From: CAIZGX01 sp044371535
Lineage (GTDB): Bacteria; Bacteroidota; Bacteroidia; Flavobacteriales_D; Sanyastnellaceae
Length of the DNA: 28,877 nucleotides
Reading direction: 5' to 3'
NCBI GenBank assembly: GCA_044371535.1
Contig: JBILTL010000015.1
Location: 1-28,877 of the forward strand
This document shows, piece after piece, positions 23,372 through 28,877 of this stretch. The translations under genes were made by a program, and so were the position numbers. Numbering within the stretch: position 1 is the first letter of the stretch; each line of letters opens with the position of its first letter. A model generated the notes under the pieces. The model was not told where the DNA came from. It made no database searches and saw only the letters and a program-made list of their open reading frames with translations.

Positions 23372-23821
23372 ATGTCAATACAAGAAAGAATCAACGAAGA
23401 TTTAAAAACAGCTATGAAAGCTGGAGAGAAGGATAAGTTAATGGCTCTAAGAGATATAAAAAGCAAGCTTCTTCTTGAAATGACGAAAGACGGCGGAGAT
23501 AGTGCTGTAGACGACACGAAAGCAGTTGCTATTCTGAACAAACTCTTCAAACAACGTCAAGAGTCTATCGAAATCTACAAAACGCAAAATCGTCCAGATC
23601 TTTTGGAAGAAGAGCAATTGCAGGCAAATGTTATTGCTGCTTATCTACCCGCTCAATTAACTCCGGAAGAGCTTGAGGCTGAAATCAAAAACTTCATCGC
23701 TCAAGTTGGAGCTAGTTCTCCAAGCGATCTTGGAAAAGTAATGGGTGTTGCTTCAAAGGCCTTAACAGGTAAGGCAGACGGAAAAGCCATCTCTGAAACA
23801 GTGAAGCGACTTTTAAGCTAA
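23372..23821 (+). CDS. GatB/YqeY domain-containing protein
   Basis: 149 aa from the ATG at 23372, which gives the usual family start MSIQERINEDLKTAMKAGEK; in-frame codons upstream to 23258 would run into the tetR operator and are not homologous. The family is the free-standing form of the C-terminal tRNA-binding domain of GatB in the Asp/Glu-tRNA amidotransferase. Typical motifs are ALRDIKSKLLLE, QLQANVIAAYLPAQLTPEEL and GKVMGVASKALTGKADGKAI. Its role in cells is not firmly known; tRNA binding or a link to amidation is inferred from the fold. The next gene starts two bases after its stop, so they form an operon. Confidence 0.9.
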   Translation: MSIQERINEDLKTAMKAGEKDKLMALRDIKSKLLLEMTKDGGDSAVDDTKAVAILNKLFKQRQESIEIYKTQNRPDLLEEEQLQANVIAAYLPAQLTPEELEAEIKNFIAQVGASSPSDLGKVMGVASKALTGKADGKAISETVKRLLS

Positions 23822-23823
23822 GC

Positions 23824-24222
23824 ATGAACATCATTGGTCGTAAAACCATTATTCAACTTCCTCAACTGGGGGGTGCTAATGTGCGCGCCAAAATAGATAC
23901 AGGTGCTTTTCGCACCGCTGTTCACTGCGAATCTTGGTCTCTGAAGGAAATAGACGGAAAAGATGTTTTGGAAGTAACCATTCAATGGGAGTCAGGGAAA
24001 CCCGTTGTGCTTCACTTCGAGAAATTTCAAAAGCGCACAATAAAAAACTCTTTCGGACAAACGGAAGAGCGCTATTGCGTGCGAACGCTCATACTCATTC
24101 ACAAGAAAAAGATTCAATCTGAAATTTCGTTTACGAATAGATCGGGAATGAGATATCCTGTGTTGCTGGGAAGGAAGACAATTGGGAAGAAATTCTTGGT
24201 AGATGTCTCGTTGAAGAGTTAA
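23824..24222 (+). CDS. Small retropepsin-like aspartic protease (RimB / Zn_protease PF05618 type)
   Basis: 132 aa, cytoplasmic. The motif KIDTGAFRTAVH (23-34) supplies the DTG catalytic triad (Asp25) of a retropepsin-like half. RYCVRTLILI and the C-terminal NRSGMRYPVLLGRKTIGKKF with LVDV are the conserved blocks of the family often annotated as ATP-dependent zinc protease. One Asp per chain means it should work as a dimer. In other bacteria relatives lie beside rimK and trim the poly-glutamate tail of ribosomal protein S6; no rimK is in this window, so that role is only a family expectation. It follows the YqeY gene by two bases. Confidence 0.8.
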   Translation: MNIIGRKTIIQLPQLGGANVRAKIDTGAFRTAVHCESWSLKEIDGKDVLEVTIQWESGKPVVLHFEKFQKRTIKNSFGQTEERYCVRTLILIHKKKIQSEISFTNRSGMRYPVLLGRKTIGKKFLVDVSLKS

Positions 24223-24239
24223 AAAAAGAGGCCGCCTCT
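24221..24239 (-). terminator. Weak hairpin with T run on the minus strand
   Basis: AGAGG-CCG-CCTCT (24227-24239), preceded on the plus strand by seven A (24221-24227), reads on the minus strand as a hairpin followed by a T run. No minus-strand gene lies upstream of it before the tRNA at 26316, so it may instead be an operator (AGAGGC-C-GCCTCT) or act weakly on the plus strand. Confidence 0.3.
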
Positions 24240-24463
24240 CCCAAAACGACCCCTTTTTAGAATCACTCTTTTCCATACAAGATGAAAGAAGAATGAATAA
24301 CTAAACCTTACCTATTTGAAAAAATCTACTCTTTATTTTTGTGGGAGAGTAAAACTTTTTGAATGTTCTCTACAGCATTCATAGTCTTATACCCCAGGTG
24401 TTAAATAAAGGTTACGTTTTTTTATTTTTATTTTTGAAAGGCCCGATTTCATTGGGGAAAAAC
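24223..24463. other. Intergenic region with two -7 boxes before recO
   Basis: This is the longest gene-free stretch (241 bases). It holds the hairpin at 24227-24239, an exact -7 box TATTTTTG at 24334-24341 with TTTG 15 bases upstream (24315-24318), a 13-codon ORF (24363-24404, MFSTAFIVLYPRC), and a second exact TATTTTTG at 24429-24436. CTCTCCC (24236-24242) and GGGAGAG (24343-24349) are complementary but only 7 bases long. No known riboswitch fold was recognised. Confidence 0.5.
24429..24436 (+). promoter_or_regulatory. -7 box of recO
   Basis: TATTTTTG, exact TAnnTTTG, 27 bases before the preferred ATG at 24464. It lies inside the longer TTG-initiated frame, which supports the later start. 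Confidence 0.45.
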
Positions 24464-25126
24464 ATGACAGAACGAGTAAACGCATACGTGCTTTCAAGCC
24501 GAAAATTCAAAGATTCACTTCGTTTGGCGCATGTGTTTACCTTGGAGTATGGTGTTCAAACCTTTTTATTTCGAACAGGAAAGAAAGGCGAGAACATTTC
24601 ATTCTTCCAACCGCTGAACGCTATTCAGTTTTCTGGAAAAAAGCAAGATGGAAAGCTAGAGATCGCGAAAGACATGAGCCTTAGCGAAGTCTATACGAGC
24701 ATTCCCTTTCAAGTTGAAAAATCTACTGTAGCGCTTTTCATTGCGGAGTTTCTCTATCGGTGTTTACCTGAGCACTACGTCAACGAGGAGGTGTTTCATC
24801 TCATTCGAAAAACAACCCAACGACTCGATTCATCTGAAAAAACCGGTACACTTCCCATTCACTTCCTTGCGCAATTCGCCATGGAGATGGGGTTTCTAAG
24901 CGATGAATATGAGCTAACGTTTGAAAATACTCGCAGCGACGAAGCGCTGCTTCATAAAGCCCTTCAGCTTTTCATCACAACTTCTATTGAACAAGAGGTG
25001 CAAAGCACATTAAATCGCGATCAGCGAAAGTCCTTATTGGAAGAGCTCATCGCTTTCTGTTCCTCGCATCTCGACACTTCCATTCGGTTGAATTCGTTGG
25101 AAATGTTTCACGAAATTTTCGATTAA
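24464..25126 (+). CDS. recO: DNA repair protein RecO
   Basis: 220 aa from the ATG at 24464. The frame is open back to a TTG at 24359, but RecO proteins begin with a short lead into the OB fold, and MTERVNAYVLSSRKFKDSLR with LAHVFTLEYG fits that start exactly. The N-terminal ~80 residues are the OB-fold; the rest is helical (VALFIAEFLYRCLPEH, LPIHFLAQFAMEMGFL). The Cys4 zinc site of some RecO proteins is not seen. RecO works with RecR in loading RecA onto SSB-coated single-stranded DNA at gaps. It is followed by the delta' gene after 23 bases containing a -7-like box. Confidence 0.88.
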   Translation: MTERVNAYVLSSRKFKDSLRLAHVFTLEYGVQTFLFRTGKKGENISFFQPLNAIQFSGKKQDGKLEIAKDMSLSEVYTSIPFQVEKSTVALFIAEFLYRCLPEHYVNEEVFHLIRKTTQRLDSSEKTGTLPIHFLAQFAMEMGFLSDEYELTFENTRSDEALLHKALQLFITTSIEQEVQSTLNRDQRKSLLEELIAFCSSHLDTSIRLNSLEMFHEIFD

Positions 25127-25134
25127 ACTTCTGT

Positions 25135-25142
25135 TATCTTCG
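25135..25142 (+). promoter_or_regulatory. -7-like box 7 bases before the delta' start codon
   Basis: TATCTTCG matches TAnnTTTG at 7 of 8 bases. The ATG at 25150 follows after 7 bases, as in rpoN, so a leaderless transcript is possible besides read-through from recO. Confidence 0.4.
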
Positions 25143-25149
25143 CAATAAA

Positions 25150-26283
25150 ATGAAGTTCGCAGATATCATTGGACAGAAAGACGTAATCGACCGTTTGCGC
25201 AAAGCAAAATCGGAAGATCGTGTTGCGCACGCCCAACTATTTCTGGGACCTGAAGGATCTGGAAATCTCGCACTTGCTTTAGCCTACGCTCAATTCTTAA
25301 ATTGCCCGAACGCTACACCCGAAGATTCATGCGGCACTTGTCCCACTTGCAGAAAGAACAGTTCGTTTCAATTTGCAGATCTTCACTTCAGTTTTCCGTA
25401 TTTCAATAAAACAGGTTCGAAAGAAACCATCTCCGATGACTTCGGAACAGAATGGAGAAATCGACTTCTCCTCTCGCCATATTTCGGTGTTGAAGATTGG
25501 ACCAAAGAACTTTCAAAAGACAACAAGCAACTTATTTTTTCGGTGCCTGAAGCCGCGAACATTGTAAGAAAACTTTCTTTGAAATCGTTCGAGGGCGGAT
25601 ATAAAGTCATGGTTATTTGGATGGCCGAAATGGTCGGTGAAGGTGTGGCAAATAAGCTTTTGAAAATCGTTGAGGAGCCACCTGCAAACACCTTGTTTTT
25701 CTTCGTTGCCAATTCATCTGAAAATATTCTGAACACGATTCTATCGCGTGTTCAAGTAATTCAAGTGCCGAAAATTGACGAAGCTTCGATCTCTGCCGGA
25801 CTGAAGCATTTGGGTGTAGACGATCACAAGATTCCGGACATTGCGCACTATTCAGACGGTAGTTGGGACGTGGCTTTGCGCCTTCGCGACAACAACGATC
25901 CGAACGAGTTCTTAGCCATGCAATTCCAAACTTGGATGCGTCATTGTTATTCAAAGAAAATTCCTGCATTGCACGCCTGGTCCGAGAAAATGGCCGAATT
26001 AACGCGTGAAGATTTGAAGCACTTTCTGTTGTATGCTCTCGATCAAATGCGCCAAAATTTAGTGTTGAATTATACTTCTGAAAACATCTCTCGCTTCACC
26101 GAGAGTGAAAAGGCTTTCGCGCTAAAATTCTCGCCGTTCATTAACCACTTGAACATTGAAGACATCATGCTCGAATTAGAGGCGGCACACCGCAGCGTTG
26201 GCCAAAACGTGAACAACAAAATCCTATTCTTCGAACTATCAATGCGAATTTTTCGATTGTTGAATCGAAAAGAAACGGCATAA
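25150..26283 (+). CDS. holB: DNA polymerase III subunit delta' (clamp-loader AAA+ protein)
   Basis: 377 aa. The start MKFADIIGQKDVIDRLRKA and VAHAQLFLGPEGSG match clamp-loader subunits. The P-loop reads GPEGSGNL with Asn39 in place of the essential Lys, so this subunit should not hydrolyse ATP, as is known for delta'. A Cys4 zinc module is present (C52, C61, C64, C67; CGTCPTC). LLKIVEEPPANTLFFFV and ILSRVQVIQVP are the conserved Walker-B-side and sensor blocks; the usual SRC is SRV. It forms part of the complex that loads the beta sliding clamp. It ends just before a strong bidirectional terminator. Confidence 0.88.
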   Translation: MKFADIIGQKDVIDRLRKAKSEDRVAHAQLFLGPEGSGNLALALAYAQFLNCPNATPEDSCGTCPTCRKNSSFQFADLHFSFPYFNKTGSKETISDDFGTEWRNRLLLSPYFGVEDWTKELSKDNKQLIFSVPEAANIVRKLSLKSFEGGYKVMVIWMAEMVGEGVANKLLKIVEEPPANTLFFFVANSSENILNTILSRVQVIQVPKIDEASISAGLKHLGVDDHKIPDIAHYSDGSWDVALRLRDNNDPNEFLAMQFQTWMRHCYSKKIPALHAWSEKMAELTREDLKHFLLYALDQMRQNLVLNYTSENISRFTESEKAFALKFSPFINHLNIEDIMLELEAAHRSVGQNVNNKILFFELSMRIFRLLNRKETA

Positions 26284-26314
26284 AAAAACACCTCCGAAGA
26301 GGTGTTTTGTTTTT
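26282..26314. terminator. Bidirectional terminator between holB and tRNA-Cys
   Basis: The inverted repeat AAAACACCTC (26285-26294) and GAGGTGTTTT (26299-26308) encloses CGAA. On the plus strand GTTTTT follows. On the minus strand the loop is TTCG closed by C-G, a very stable tetraloop, and seven T follow. It can stop both the holB transcript and the tRNA transcript. Confidence 0.9.
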
Positions 26315-26315
26315 G

Positions 26316-26386
26316 AGGTCCCGAGCGGATTCGAACCGCTGTACGAGCTTTTGCAGAGCTCTGCCTAGCCGCTCGGCCACAGGACC
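26316..26386 (-). tRNA. tRNA-Cys (anticodon GCA)
   Basis: A 71-base cloverleaf on the minus strand. Acceptor stem GGTCCTG pairs with CGGGACC (one T-G pair), D arm GCC/GGC, anticodon arm GAGCT-CTGCAAA-AGCTC with anticodon GCA, variable loop GTAC, and T arm AGCGG-TTCGAAT-CCGCT. The discriminator base is T, the main identity element of tRNA-Cys. CCA is not encoded (TCAAAAAC follows), so it must be added by the CCA enzyme. An exact -7 box lies just upstream and a terminator just downstream, so it is a single-gene unit. Confidence 0.96.
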
Positions 26387-26397
26387 CTTGTGAATGG

Positions 26398-26405
26398 CAA
26401 ATATA
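26398..26405 (-). promoter_or_regulatory. -7 box of tRNA-Cys
   Basis: TATATTTG on the minus strand, exact TAnnTTTG, 11 bases before the tRNA 5' end, leaving a very short 5' leader for RNase P. Confidence 0.6.
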
Positions 26406-26459
26406 CATTCATTATTCAATAATCCGAATCTTTTCAATACTCTTCATTACAAATAATTG

Positions 26460-26467
26460 TATTTTCG
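26460..26467 (+). promoter_or_regulatory. Probable -7 box for the coiled-coil membrane protein gene
   Basis: TATTTTCG matches TAnnTTTG at 7 of 8 bases and is 15 bases before the ATG at 26483. Confidence 0.4.
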
Positions 26468-26482
26468 CTGAAAACCTGTTTT

Positions 26483-27400
26483 ATGAATAAAAAAGTTGCC
26501 ATCATAGTTATAAGCGTTTTAGGCGCTCTTTGTCTTAGCCTTGCCTACTGGGTGAAAGTAAGTCGCGACCGTATTGTTGCGCTAGAAAATAACATGGGTG
26601 CTTTGAACGTGCTTGCTATGGATGCGGCAAACGCTACACCCGAGCAGATCATTGAGTTGTATAAGTTGGCGGAAGATTCGTTAACGAATATGAAAATGAT
26701 GTACGACACATTAACGACCGATAATACTGAAATGATGGCGCAAATTGAAGCGCAACGGACGCAAATCGAAGGACTCTTGAAGCGCGCTAAAAACAAAGAT
26801 TACGACATCAAAAAACTTCTTGCGGAAACGCAAACCCTTCGCAATATCATGAAAGGGTATATTCATCAAATCGATTCCCTTCAACAAGATAACGATCGTT
26901 TGTTCGCTGAAGGTCAGCAAGCGAAGCAACAGGCTGTAGCTGCAGAAAACAGAAGCAAAACATTAGAGACCGATCTTAACTCGGCTAAAGAAATTGTAAA
27001 AGCAGGGTCTGTGCTATCTACAGGAGGTTTCTCAGCAACGGGTGTATTCGCAAGAAACAGCGGAGCTGAAGCAACAACAGATAGAGCTGCAAAGTCTACC
27101 ATGATCAAAACATCTTTTACTCTTAGAGAAAATAAAATTGTAAAAGCTGGAAGAAAAACAATTTACCTCAAAGTAATATCGCCAAATGGAAATACACTTT
27201 CTGGAAAAGGAGGCGGATCTTTCACTGCGAGCGGACAGGCAGATACCTTCGGGGCTTCACGTGAAATAGACTACCAAGGTCAAGATACTGACGTTAGTAT
27301 ATACTTCACACCTACTTCAGCGCTCGACAAAGGTTCATACCGTTTAGAGATTTATGAAGGTGGAAATCTAATTGGAAAATCAGAGGTCATTTTGAAATAA
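26483..27400 (+). CDS. Membrane-anchored coiled-coil protein of unknown function
   Basis: 305 aa. One N-terminal membrane segment (~5-23, VAIIVISVLGALCLSLAYWV) would anchor it with the bulk in the periplasm; LGALC does not fit a lipobox. Residues ~25-180 are a long, charged, heptad-like helix (DTLTTDNTEMMAQIEAQRTQ; AENRSKTLETDLNSA). A Gly/Ser/Thr-rich linker (~181-205) leads to a ~95-residue beta domain (SFTLRENKIVKAGRKTIYLK; DKGSYRLEIYEGGNLIG), which reads like a beta-sandwich with a closing strand at the C-terminus. I do not recognise the family. The layout, anchor plus coiled coil plus beta head, suggests an envelope spacer or binding protein (inference). The serine hydrolase gene starts 5 bases after its stop, so the two are likely one operon. 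Confidence 0.75.
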   Translation: MNKKVAIIVISVLGALCLSLAYWVKVSRDRIVALENNMGALNVLAMDAANATPEQIIELYKLAEDSLTNMKMMYDTLTTDNTEMMAQIEAQRTQIEGLLKRAKNKDYDIKKLLAETQTLRNIMKGYIHQIDSLQQDNDRLFAEGQQAKQQAVAAENRSKTLETDLNSAKEIVKAGSVLSTGGFSATGVFARNSGAEATTDRAAKSTMIKTSFTLRENKIVKAGRKTIYLKVISPNGNTLSGKGGGSFTASGQADTFGASREIDYQGQDTDVSIYFTPTSALDKGSYRLEIYEGGNLIGKSEVILK

Positions 27401-27405
27401 GAAAT

Positions 27406-28536
27406 ATGAAAAAAGCCCTGAAAATCGTTCTCATTGTTTTCGGTTCAATCGGGCTTCTTATTGGAATTCTTTATCTCACCGGCAATGGTTATCTGGCACG
27501 CGGCATTTATTGTACTTATTTGCATGGAAAGATAAAACCAGATATTGACGACCAGTCTTTTTTCGACACAAGAAAAATAAACCGCGGCGAGGCTATAAAC
27601 CTTCCTGCCAAATTAAATGTCTTGTCGAATGAGAACATTGCGTTCCTAAACTCAACAGAGTCTGAAGCGTTTTTGGTTTTTAAAAACGATACACTTGTTT
27701 CTGAATGGTACGGCAGTTACGGCGCAGACTCAACGCATTGGAATTCTTTCTCCATGGCGAAAAGCGTGATTTCCTTGCTCATTGGTTGCGCCATTGAAGA
27801 CGGAAAAATTACATCTATTCAAGACCCTATTTCAAAATACATTGCTTGGAGCGGAAACGATGTAACGTTGGAACAACTGCTTCGCATGAGCAGTGGTATT
27901 CCTTTCGGAGAGAGCTACAGCAGCCCTTTCGGCTATATGGCGAAGGCGTATTACCACACAGACTTAAAAGCCATCACAGCGCCTTTCAAAGTAGAGCAGA
28001 CGCCGGGTTCGTCTTGGTCCTATGAAGGAGGAAATACCGTTTTACTGGGAATGGCCCTTGAAGCAGCAACACAAAAGAAAATATCGAACTACTTCGAAGA
28101 GAAAATCTGGACGAAAATAGGCGCGGCCTCTCCTGCCTATTGGAACCTAGACTCTGAGAACGGTTTTGAAAAGCCTTTCACAGGTGTTTATGCAACAGCA
28201 AAAGACTTTGGAATGCTCGGTCAATGCATTCTTCATCACGGAAAAGTAAACGGAGAAGAGATTATAGACTCAACATACTTAGCCCAATCGTTTGAACCGT
28301 GGACCATTCAAGATGGAAAAAATTCAATCTGTGACTGGTATGGGTTGCATTGGTGGATGGGCGAAGTAGACGGTGTGAAATTCAAGTCTGCGCGCGGAAT
28401 GCGTGGACAGTACATTGTCATAATTCCTGAGAAAAATATGGTTGTTGTGCGCATTGGTCACCAACAATCAAAAGAGAGAATAAGCCAAATGCCAGTCGAT
28501 ATGCTCTCTTACATAAGAATGGGGTTAACCTTCTAG
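27406..28536 (+). CDS. Serine hydrolase of the beta-lactamase/penicillin-binding (class C-like) family
   Basis: 376 aa. An N-terminal membrane segment (~4-26) anchors it, catalytic domain probably periplasmic. The nucleophile motif SxxK is SMAK (S116, K119) in WNSFSMAKSVISLLIG. The second motif is around Y206 in GSSWSYEGGNTVLLG, the YSGGxT form common in esterase-like members rather than the YAN of AmpC. VTLEQLLRMSSGI is the usual surrounding signature, and GLHWWMGEVDG with VVVRIGHQ closes the fold. Relatives include D-aminopeptidases, esterases and 6-aminohexanoate-dimer hydrolases; the substrate here is unknown and antibiotic resistance should not be assumed. It is in an operon with the coiled-coil protein; its TAG overlaps the next gene's stop on the other strand (CTAG). 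Confidence 0.85.
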   Translation: MKKALKIVLIVFGSIGLLIGILYLTGNGYLARGIYCTYLHGKIKPDIDDQSFFDTRKINRGEAINLPAKLNVLSNENIAFLNSTESEAFLVFKNDTLVSEWYGSYGADSTHWNSFSMAKSVISLLIGCAIEDGKITSIQDPISKYIAWSGNDVTLEQLLRMSSGIPFGESYSSPFGYMAKAYYHTDLKAITAPFKVEQTPGSSWSYEGGNTVLLGMALEAATQKKISNYFEEKIWTKIGAASPAYWNLDSENGFEKPFTGVYATAKDFGMLGQCILHHGKVNGEEIIDSTYLAQSFEPWTIQDGKNSICDWYGLHWWMGEVDGVKFKSARGMRGQYIVIIPEKNMVVVRIGHQQSKERISQMPVDMLSYIRMGLTF

Positions 28537-28877
28537 TAAGCGCGCTCTGTGCGTCCTTCCATGTAATTGATGAAAGCTTTGTTCACGACTTTATTTCCGC
28601 CAGGTGTTGGATAATTTCCAGAGAAATACCAATCGCCTTGGTTGTTCGGACAAGCATCGTGAAGCCCTTCAATGGTTTGGAAAAGCACACTAACTTTAGC
28701 TTTCGTGCCTTCAGGCGTAACCAACTTAGCAACCATTTCAGAAATTTCTTCTTGCGTATACGCTTCGTAAACTTCCTTCACATAGTTTCTTACTTGTTCT
28801 TTTGGAACACTCTCTTGCTCTTTACATTTCATGTAAACAACATCAAGGATTCCCTCTTTACCGTCGCGCTTCAGCAA
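28533..28877 (-). CDS. purF: C-terminal part of a probable amidophosphoribosyltransferase
   Basis: About 114 residues, open to the window edge, so the start is outside. The ending, with DWYFSGNYPTPGGNKVVNKA and FINYMEGRTERAY, is what I recall from the long Bacteroidota amidophosphoribosyltransferases (about 630 aa), the first committed enzyme of purine synthesis, which makes phosphoribosylamine from PRPP and glutamine. The catalytic N-terminal Cys and the PRPP motif lie outside the window, so the assignment rests on this tail alone. The preceding stretch is helical and charged (QVRNYVKEVYEAYTQEEISE). The stop overlaps that of the serine hydrolase by 4 bases. Confidence 0.65.
   Translation of the reverse strand: MLKRDGKEGILDVVYMKCKEQESVPKEQVRNYVKEVYEAYTQEEISEMVAKLVTPEGTKAKVSVLFQTIEGLHDACPNNQGDWYFSGNYPTPGGNKVVNKAFINYMEGRTERAY

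Noticed and set aside
24359..24463. TTG-initiated N-terminal extension of RecO
   Set aside because: RecO proteins begin at the position of the ATG at 24464, and an exact -7 box lies within the extension.
26165..26437. Minus-strand open frames crossing the tRNA gene
   Set aside because: They overlap a complete tRNA-Cys, a terminator and the holB 3' end, and resemble no protein family.
28523..28530. GGTTAACC palindrome near the end of the serine hydrolase gene
   Set aside because: An 8-base palindrome inside coding sequence is expected by chance at this length of window and has no promoter context.

Overview
The window looks like chromosomal DNA of a Bacteroidota bacterium, probably Flavobacteriales (the rank below phylum is inference). 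Evidence: three secreted proteins end in the gliding-motility/type B C-terminal sorting domain and one in the type A domain of the type IX secretion system (T9SS); lpxC and fabZ are fused, as in Bacteroidota; many genes follow a Bacteroidota -7 box (TAnnTTTG), and starts lack clear Shine-Dalgarno sites. I see no phage, transposase or CRISPR array.

Layout. 1-362 is the 3' end of a T9SS type A cargo gene, closed by a UUCG-loop terminator. 451-1446 is a metallo-beta-lactamase-fold hydrolase related to NAPE phospholipase D. 1514-13713 is a cluster of three T9SS type B cargo genes: a 660-aa protein on + and two paralogous giants of 1330 and 2040 aa on -. The giants share Ig/PKD-like modules, an alternating A-B domain array (2 pairs in one, 7 in the other), a second PKD-like block and the sorting domain, but carry different N-terminal domains. 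The N-terminal domain of the 2040-aa protein instead matches that of the 660-aa protein. This modular surface-protein locus is the least ordinary part of the window.

13814-20429: an acid-phosphatase-like lipoprotein, rpoN with a membrane PAP2-like gene overlapping its stop, galE, a small Hpt-like protein apparently lacking the phospho-acceptor His, and a DUF4301 nucleotidyltransferase-like protein. 19830-22628 (-) is a lipid A operon: lpxC-fabZ, lpxA and a small ABC ATPase. Upstream lies a TetR regulator with a strong palindrome at its own promoter. From 23372 on + come a YqeY-family gene and a small retropepsin-like gene, then recO and a DNA polymerase III delta' gene. After a terminator and tRNA-Cys(GCA) on -, there is a coiled-coil membrane protein, a serine hydrolase, and the 3' end of a probable amidophosphoribosyltransferase gene on -.

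Two window-wide patterns stand out. All four convergent protein-gene junctions overlap at their stop codons, three by exactly 4 bases. Several genes (rpoN, galE, lpxC-fabZ, delta') have a -7-like box only 4-8 bases before the start codon, which would give leaderless or nearly leaderless mRNAs. No gene-free stretch exceeds 300 bases; the longest is 24223-24463.
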